DNA of 27,144 nt from Proteobacteria bacterium CAG:495 (GTDB lineage Bacteria; Pseudomonadota; Alphaproteobacteria; RF32; CAG-239), in NCBI GenBank assembly GCA_000432275.1, contig HF995265.1:1-27144 (forward strand), written 5' to 3'. Positions within the stretch are counted from its first letter, which is position 1. Every line of letters starts with the position of its first letter. A program made the position numbers and the translations under genes. The notes beneath the pieces were generated by a model. The model was not told the origin of the DNA and searched no databases. It saw only the letters and a list, made by a program, of their open reading frames with translations. Shown one piece after another: positions 23,475 through 27,144 of the stretch.

Positions 23475-24548
23475 CTAATCCAATTCGGCAAGTTTTTGGG
23501 CTTGGTCTTCCATCACCAGAGCGTCTATAATCTCGCCCAGAGCATCGCCGGAAACAACCTCATTGAGCTTATAAAGCGTCAGATTGATACGGTGGTCGGT
23601 CACGCGTCCCTGAGGATAGTTATAGGTTCGGATACGTTCGGAACGGTCACCCGATCCGACCTGAAGTTTGCGCTTTTCGGAATAAGCGTTGTCAATGCTC
23701 GATTTTTGCATATCATACAGCTTGGCGCGCAAGTGGTTCATCGCCTTTTCCTTGTTTTTATACTGTGAGCGGTCATCCTGGCACTGAACAACGACGCCGG
23801 TTGGAATATGCGTGATGCGAACGGCGGATTCCGTACGGTTTACGTGTTGTCCGCCGGCACCTGACGCACGATAGACGTCAATCTTCAAATCTGCCGGATT
23901 AATATACATATCCACTTCTTCGATTTCCGGCAGCACCGCCACCGTGGCGGCAGAGGTATGAACCCGTCCCTGAGACTCGGTTACCGGCACGCGCTGGACA
24001 CGATGCGCTCCGGATTCAAACTTCAAGCGGGCGAAAACATCTTTACCGGTGATTTTGGCAGACGCCTCCTTATAGCCCCCGAGTTCGTTTTCGGTAACGT
24101 CGTTAACCTCAAACTTCCATCCCTGCAAAGCGGAATAGCGCTGATACATTTCAAACAAAACCGACGCAAACAATGCGGCTTCGTCGCCGCCGGTGCCGGC
24201 ACGGACTTCAAGAATAGCGTTTTTTTCATCCTCTTCATCCTTGGGCAGCAACAAAATTTTAATCTGCTGCTCAAGCTCCGGCATTTTTTCCTTGAGGTCA
24301 TAATATTCGGCCTCGGCCATTTCGCGCATTTCCTTGTCCAACTCGGCGTCATCCATCATTGACTTGGCATCGTCCATATTTTTCTGAAGACGGTGCCAGT
24401 TGTTGATGGCTTCCACAACCGGCGCCAGCTGAGCCAGTTCCTTATTCATCCGGACCAGTTCGTCAGAATTCAGGTTGGGCGCGGAAATTAACGCCTCCAC
24501 TTCATTATAACGGTTAACGACATTAGCTAGTTTTTCAGCAAAATTCAT
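23475..24548 (-). CDS. prfA: Peptide chain release factor 1
   Basis: Recognises UAA and UAG stop codons and triggers peptide release. The 357-aa protein has the catalytic GGQ at 232-234 within GAGGQHVNRTESAVRI. It has PVT in RVPVTESQGRVHTSAATV, the position of the RF1-type PxT stop-codon-reading tripeptide, which separates it from RF2. The C-terminal RTYNYPQGRVTDHRI is also diagnostic. The frame is open 20 codons upstream, but AAGGA 7 nt before the ATG at 24548 and the family length fix the start. It follows ptsP and rodZ on the same strand, with an intrinsic terminator in between. No prmC (the methyltransferase for its GGQ glutamine) is found downstream, where it often lies. Confidence 0.95.
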   Translation of the reverse strand: MNFAEKLANVVNRYNEVEALISAPNLNSDELVRMNKELAQLAPVVEAINNWHRLQKNMDDAKSMMDDAELDKEMREMAEAEYYDLKEKMPELEQQIKILLLPKDEEDEKNAILEVRAGTGGDEAALFASVLFEMYQRYSALQGWKFEVNDVTENELGGYKEASAKITGKDVFARLKFESGAHRVQRVPVTESQGRVHTSAATVAVLPEIEEVDMYINPADLKIDVYRASGAGGQHVNRTESAVRITHIPTGVVVQCQDDRSQYKNKEKAMNHLRAKLYDMQKSSIDNAYSEKRKLQVGSGDRSERIRTYNYPQGRVTDHRINLTLYKLNEVVSGDALGEIIDALVMEDQAQKLAELD

Positions 24549-24581
24549 TGATACTTCCTTAAATAAAAAACTCTTCGTATA

Positions 24582-24620
24582 AAACAAAAGAAAATAGCAG
24601 GCAGACACCTGCTATTTTCT
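24582..24620 (-). terminator. Intrinsic terminator between rodZ and prfA
   Basis: A perfect 13-bp stem (24589-24601 with 24608-24620) with a 6-nt loop is followed on the minus strand by TTTTGTTTT. It would end the ptsP-rodZ transcript, so prfA probably depends on read-through or on its own promoter in the remaining 40 bp. Confidence 0.8.
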
Positions 24621-24637
24621 GCAATAAGAACGTGTCG

Positions 24638-25672
24638 CTAATGATTAGCGGCAGAAATAAACTTGTCCAAAGCAATGTTCATTTTGCGGTTGGCCGTAAA
24701 GACATTGGTCAAAGCGCCGTTAATGTAAATATCGACGCCGTCCATTTTGCCGACAGACAAAATCATACCGGGACCTTGCGGCACCGTATAGGTGTCACCC
24801 GGTTGCAAAACCTTGCTGATATAGAGTTTGCTGTCGTCTTTGACCTCAATCCAGGTTTCTTTTTTTACATTGATAACGACACCGCTTTTGGCCGGTTTGG
24901 GCGCCTCGGCAACAACCTCCGGAGCCGGGGCCGGTTCTGCTTTGGGCTCTACCGTGCCGGGAAAAGACTCATTGGTCACTACGACCTGCGGCGTTGTCGT
25001 TGCCGGTTCTGCCTCCGCAGTGGTATCTATAACCGCAATCGGTTCGGCAGAAGAATCGGCGCCGTCCGACACTTCGGCCGGGCTGGAATAGTCCTCCACG
25101 ACGAGCGGCAGCGGATTAACCGCATCTTCAACCTGACCGGAGGAAGAAACTGAGGCTTCCGGGTAAGCAGGCGTTTCTTCAACGGTATGATTGTTATAGG
25201 CATACCACCCGAAATAAATCACAATCATTGCGGCAAGGCTGACAAGCAAATACTTTTTGCCGGGAACCGTCGCTTCGGTCTGCGGCTCCAGAACAAAGAT
25301 GTCCTTTTCCGGCTGAATGTTGGTTTCCTCTTTATAAAGCTCGACAATGTTGCTGCTGTTCAGCCCAAGAAAATCAGCGTATGAGCGGATAAAACCGATA
25401 CCATAAGGAAATTCCGGAATTTCGGCATAATTGCTTTCTTCAATAGCTTCCAGGTAGATACGGCGAATGCAAAGTTTTTTGGCAATATCGGGAAGCTTCA
25501 GCCCTTTTTGAATGCGCATTTCCTTCAACAGGCTGCCGACTTTGGTTACGTTTTTTTCTGCGGGAGCCTTGTCCGCCGCTTTGGACGACGCGGTTTCGGC
25601 ATTCTTCTGAGCCTTGACTTCTTTGGCTTCCTTAACTTCCTTTTCTTCGGAATTTGCTTTCTCTTTTTTCAC
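24638..25672 (-). CDS. rodZ: RodZ-like cytoskeletal/HTH membrane protein
   Basis: A 344-aa protein with RodZ architecture. It has a lysine/glutamate/alanine-rich N-terminal extension (1-43), a Cro-type HTH (about 45-115: LLKEMRIQKGLKLPDIAKKL, FIRSYADFLGL), one transmembrane helix (141-159), and a proline/alanine/glutamate-rich periplasmic linker (about 165-265). The C-terminal beta domain (about 268-340) contains TWIEVKDDSKLYISKVLQPGD. RodZ links MreB to the cell envelope and affects rod shape; no mreB is in the window. The start codon is GTG with AGGA 7 nt upstream; no ATG suits. The gene is 50 nt downstream of ptsP and probably co-transcribed with it. Confidence 0.85.
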   Translation of the reverse strand: MKKEKANSEEKEVKEAKEVKAQKNAETASSKAADKAPAEKNVTKVGSLLKEMRIQKGLKLPDIAKKLCIRRIYLEAIEESNYAEIPEFPYGIGFIRSYADFLGLNSSNIVELYKEETNIQPEKDIFVLEPQTEATVPGKKYLLVSLAAMIVIYFGWYAYNNHTVEETPAYPEASVSSSGQVEDAVNPLPLVVEDYSSPAEVSDGADSSAEPIAVIDTTAEAEPATTTPQVVVTNESFPGTVEPKAEPAPAPEVVAEAPKPAKSGVVINVKKETWIEVKDDSKLYISKVLQPGDTYTVPQGPGMILSVGKMDGVDIYINGALTNVFTANRKMNIALDKFISAANH

Positions 25673-25722
25673 GATGATTTCCTTTACAAATATCAGTAAA
25701 TGCGATGATTATTACATACCTT

Positions 25723-27144
25723 TTAATAAATTTCAATACCATGATCATAGGCATAGGAAATTAATTGCGGACGCAGCGTCCGTTTGTTTGATTTCAGCAG
25801 CGTTTTTACGTAATCTTCAATATCTTCAATGTTTACCGAGCGAATCATACTTTTGACGCGGCCGAACGACGACCCGGACATTGACAGGTTTCGATAGCCG
25901 AGCCCAATCAGGGCCATCGCTTCAATCGGATTGCCCGCCATTTCGCCGCAAACGGAACAATAAACGCCCGCCGCGTTCGCTTTGGCGACAATCTCCTGCA
26001 TCATCTTTAAAAACGGAGCGGACAAAACGTCGTAGCGCTCGCTCAGACGCGGATTTCCTCGGTCACAGGCAAAAACGAACTGCGCCAGGTCATTGGTGCC
26101 GATAGAGATAAAATCCGCCTGCTGCAAAATGGCGTCCAGCTGAAAGACTACCGAGGGTACCTCTATCATCAGGCCGACATTCACCTTGGCCGGAACTTCG
26201 GAACCACGGCGCTTTTCCTTTTCAAGTTCAATCATCAGCGTTTCTTTAGCTTCTTCAAACTCGGCCAGATTAGAAATCATGGGAAACATAACATTGAGGA
26301 CTTTTCCGGCCGCCGCACGGAGAAAAGCCCGCATTTGCTTGCGCAGAATGGCCCGACGATCCAGCGTGATGCGAATGGAGCGCCAGCCGATGGCAGGGTT
26401 GTCTTCTCCGGCGTTGCTCCAATAGGGCAAAAGCTTATCCGACCCGACATCCAGCGAGCGGAAAATCACCCGCTTGTCCCCGGCACGGTCCATCAGTTCC
26501 TTATAATAGCTCATTTGGCGGTCGACATCCGGCATAACGTCTGAGGCCATAAAAGGAATTTCGGTACGATACAGCCCGATGCCGTCGCAGTTTGTGGTTT
26601 CAATATAGTCCAAATCAAAGGCCAAGCCGACATTGATGTAAAGGTTGATGCGAACGCCGTCCCTGGTCTCGGCAGGCAAGTCTTTCAGCTCGGCCAAACG
26701 TGCCAGAAGCTTGTTCTTTTCCGCGATTTTCGCCTTGATTTTTTCCTGAACCGGAACGCTCGGTTTGATATAGACATAGCCTTCATTACCGTCAACGGCT
26801 ATCAGCTCTCCGGTTTTGATTTCGTTAAAAATGCCCTTTATTTTGGCAACGACCGGAATTCCGAGCGCTTTGGCTACGATGGCCACGTGCATTGTAGGCG
26901 TACCGTCTTCAATGATTAAGCCGCGGATTTTCTGATAGTCGTAATCCATCAAGTCAGCCGGACCCATAGTTTGGGCCACAACGATAATGTCGTCGCCTTC
27001 CACCTGTGAAAGACTTTTATTGTCGCCGCTCAGATATCCCAACAGCCGGTCGGCAACATCCCGCAAATCATGCAAACGTTCCTTCAGATAACTGTCGGTC
27101 GTGCCGGAGAGACGGTTCCACATATCCTCATAGGCTCGCTCGAC
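25723..27144 (-). CDS. ptsP: Phosphoenolpyruvate-protein phosphotransferase PtsP (EI-Ntr), 5' part outside the window
   Basis: The frame is open to the window edge, so this is the C-terminal 473 residues of a larger protein. It contains the phosphohistidine swivelling domain, with the active histidine encoded at 26887-26889 in GTPTMHVAIVAKALGIPVV. The PEP-binding barrel follows, with GLYRTEIPFM, FRSLDVGSDKLLPYW, MIEVPS, SIGTNDLAQFVFACDR and the catalytic cysteine in CSVCGEMAGNP. The enzyme passes phosphate from PEP to NPr/HPr. I prefer PtsP over PtsI because of the TMHVAIVA wording and the rodZ-prfA neighbourhood resembling the alphaproteobacterial ptsP-prfA order. A GAF domain in the missing N-terminus would settle it. 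Confidence 0.85.
   Translation of the reverse strand, partial: VERAYEDMWNRLSGTTDSYLKERLHDLRDVADRLLGYLSGDNKSLSQVEGDDIIVVAQTMGPADLMDYDYQKIRGLIIEDGTPTMHVAIVAKALGIPVVAKIKGIFNEIKTGELIAVDGNEGYVYIKPSVPVQEKIKAKIAEKNKLLARLAELKDLPAETRDGVRINLYINVGLAFDLDYIETTNCDGIGLYRTEIPFMASDVMPDVDRQMSYYKELMDRAGDKRVIFRSLDVGSDKLLPYWSNAGEDNPAIGWRSIRITLDRRAILRKQMRAFLRAAAGKVLNVMFPMISNLAEFEEAKETLMIELEKEKRRGSEVPAKVNVGLMIEVPSVVFQLDAILQQADFISIGTNDLAQFVFACDRGNPRLSERYDVLSAPFLKMMQEIVAKANAAGVYCSVCGEMAGNPIEAMALIGLGYRNLSMSGSSFGRVKSMIRSVNIEDIEDYVKTLLKSNKRTLRPQLISYAYDHGIEIY

Overview
The window looks like chromosomal core DNA from an alphaproteobacterium, probably an uncultured, moderate-GC, host- or gut-associated lineage (the lineage is inference). 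Support comes from four places: a PhoB-type regulator; a Der GTPase whose first G domain has the NKxEG and SAEHG wording I associate with alphaproteobacteria; an alpha-like DnaE N-terminus; and the order ptsP-rodZ-prfA, which recalls the alphaproteobacterial ptsP-prfA neighbourhood. Most genes have a clear AAGGAG-type ribosome binding site. I see no tRNA or rRNA gene, CRISPR array, insertion sequence or prophage.

Layout. 1-2220: phoB and rpe on the minus strand, divergent from a DPS-like/ferritin-like diiron protein. 2221-7090: a patchier stretch with a candidate small RNA, a small secreted protein, class II aldolase (fba), a small membrane protein, a membrane-anchored protein with an HExxH motif, and a type 2 pyrF that reads like a Bacteroidota gene and lacks a Shine-Dalgarno. 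7095-12641: a tight minus-strand operon of a membrane PAS-GGDEF diguanylate cyclase, a RlmD/RlmC-type rRNA uracil methyltransferase, a small lipoprotein and transketolase. 12801-17534: an unknown membrane protein with two similar halves, then the conserved yfgM-bamB-der block (outer-membrane protein assembly and ribosome GTPase). 17689-22827: dnaE followed by two overlapping, probably paralogous multi-pass membrane proteins. 22828-23191: a divergent promoter region and a strongly structured RNA/leader ending in an intrinsic terminator in front of a small XRE-type HTH gene. 23475-27144: prfA, rodZ and the 3' part of ptsP, all on the minus strand.

How the parts connect. rpe, tkt and fba together serve the non-oxidative pentose phosphate and lower glycolytic routes. 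BamB, YfgM and RodZ belong to envelope assembly and cell shape, DnaE to replication, and Der and PrfA to translation. The most promising undescribed element is the structured RNA at about 22968-23134. It has mutually exclusive hairpins, two anti-Shine-Dalgarno motifs, an intrinsic terminator, and a 7-nt perfect complement to the ribosome binding site of the HTH gene just downstream.
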